Assembly (NCBI GenBank): GCA_030838245.1
Contig: JAUTXB010000121.1
Coordinates: 1 to 7,024 of the forward strand
From: Acidimicrobiaceae bacterium
GTDB taxonomy: Bacteria > Actinomycetota > Acidimicrobiia > Acidimicrobiales > RAAP-2
Reading direction: 5' to 3'
DNA length: 7,024 bases
This document shows, one piece after another, positions 6,906 to 7,024 of this stretch; the first letter of the stretch is position 1; every line of letters begins with the position of its first letter. The position numbers and the translations under genes are program-made. The notes under the pieces were generated by a model. That model searched no databases. It was not told where the DNA came from and worked only from the letters and a program-made list of their open reading frames with translations.

Positions 6906-6911
6906 AAGGAG
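6906..6911 (+). promoter_or_regulatory. Strong Shine-Dalgarno (AAGGAG) selecting a TTG start
   Basis: AAGGAG at 6906-6911 is followed by eight bases and then TTG at 6920, ideal spacing. The ATG at 6912 directly abuts the motif and leads only to a three-residue ORF, so the TTG is the credible start. Confidence 0.65.
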
Positions 6912-6919
6912 ATGAGCCG

Positions 6920-7024
6920 TTGAACTATCCACTCGAGGTGGGCGGGGTCGAGGACTACCCGGTCAAAGTGGGCAGCATGCTGATGACGTTGGTCGACCCG
7001 TCCAAGGGATACGAGCAGGCGTAT
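6920..7024 (+). CDS. Unidentified protein, N-terminal 35 residues (3' end outside window)
   Basis: The frame is open from TTG 6920 to the window end: 35 codons including LEVGGVEDYPVKVGSML and TLVDPSKGYEQAY. I cannot assign a function. The SMLMTLVDPSKGYEQAY stretch recalls the N-terminus of some hypothetical actinobacterial proteins that may have a dimeric alpha/beta-barrel-like fold, but this is memory of a short motif, not a demonstrated match. An internal ATG at 6977 (residue 20) is an alternative start but has a much weaker ribosome site than the AAGGAG before TTG 6920. No signal peptide is visible. It is divergently transcribed from the DUF2252 gene with 137 bases between their starts, so the two may share a control region. 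Confidence 0.6.
   Translation, partial: MNYPLEVGGVEDYPVKVGSMLMTLVDPSKGYEQAY

Overview
This GC-rich window with strongly G/C-biased third codon positions, GTG/TTG starts and apparent leaderless signals suggests a high-GC actinobacterium. Several protein types (a 4-hydroxybutyrate-type CoA-transferase, a DUF2252 protein, DHA2 exporters) are common there. The exact taxon cannot be read from the sequence; an Acidimicrobiia-like or related environmental lineage is only a guess.

Layout: (1) 1-804 (+), the C-terminal half of a DHA2-type MFS exporter that begins upstream of the window. (2) 870-3895 (-), a two-gene operon: a complete 14-helix DHA2 MFS transporter, then an amidase-signature hydrolase resembling 6-aminohexanoate-cyclic-dimer hydrolase (NylA). 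The transporter stop and the amidase start overlap as TAATG, so translation is probably coupled. (3) 4011-5309 (+), divergent from the operon, a CoA-transferase of the acetyl-CoA hydrolase/4-hydroxybutyrate CoA-transferase family; its GTG start lies six bases after a TACGAT -10 box, which points to a leaderless mRNA. (4) 5370-6782 (-), a DUF2252 protein, convergent with the CoA-transferase. (5) 6920-end (+), the first 35 codons of an unidentified gene with a strong Shine-Dalgarno and a TTG start. Both convergent junctions (805-869 and 5310-5369) contain a G/C hairpin without a U-tract.

How the genes may work together: the transporter-amidase operon and the divergent CoA-transferase could form a small module that handles an amide or lactam and activates a resulting carboxylate as a CoA thioester. 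This is inference from gene order and family chemistry; no substrate is known. DUF2252 looks unrelated to that module.

The most interesting observation is in the DUF2252 protein. Its N-terminal part carries what looks like a kinase/aminoglycoside-phosphotransferase catalytic loop and metal-binding motif (GDAHLSN, FDVNDFDE, then GPWEWD). Its C-terminal half carries what looks like the glycine-rich loop and the ATP-binding lysine (GVGSVG ... QAKEA), followed by hinge-like and helix-E-like segments. This is the order expected for a circularly permuted kinase fold. No CRISPR array, tRNA, rRNA, insertion sequence or phage gene was seen. The remaining intergenic stretches are all shorter than 300 bases.
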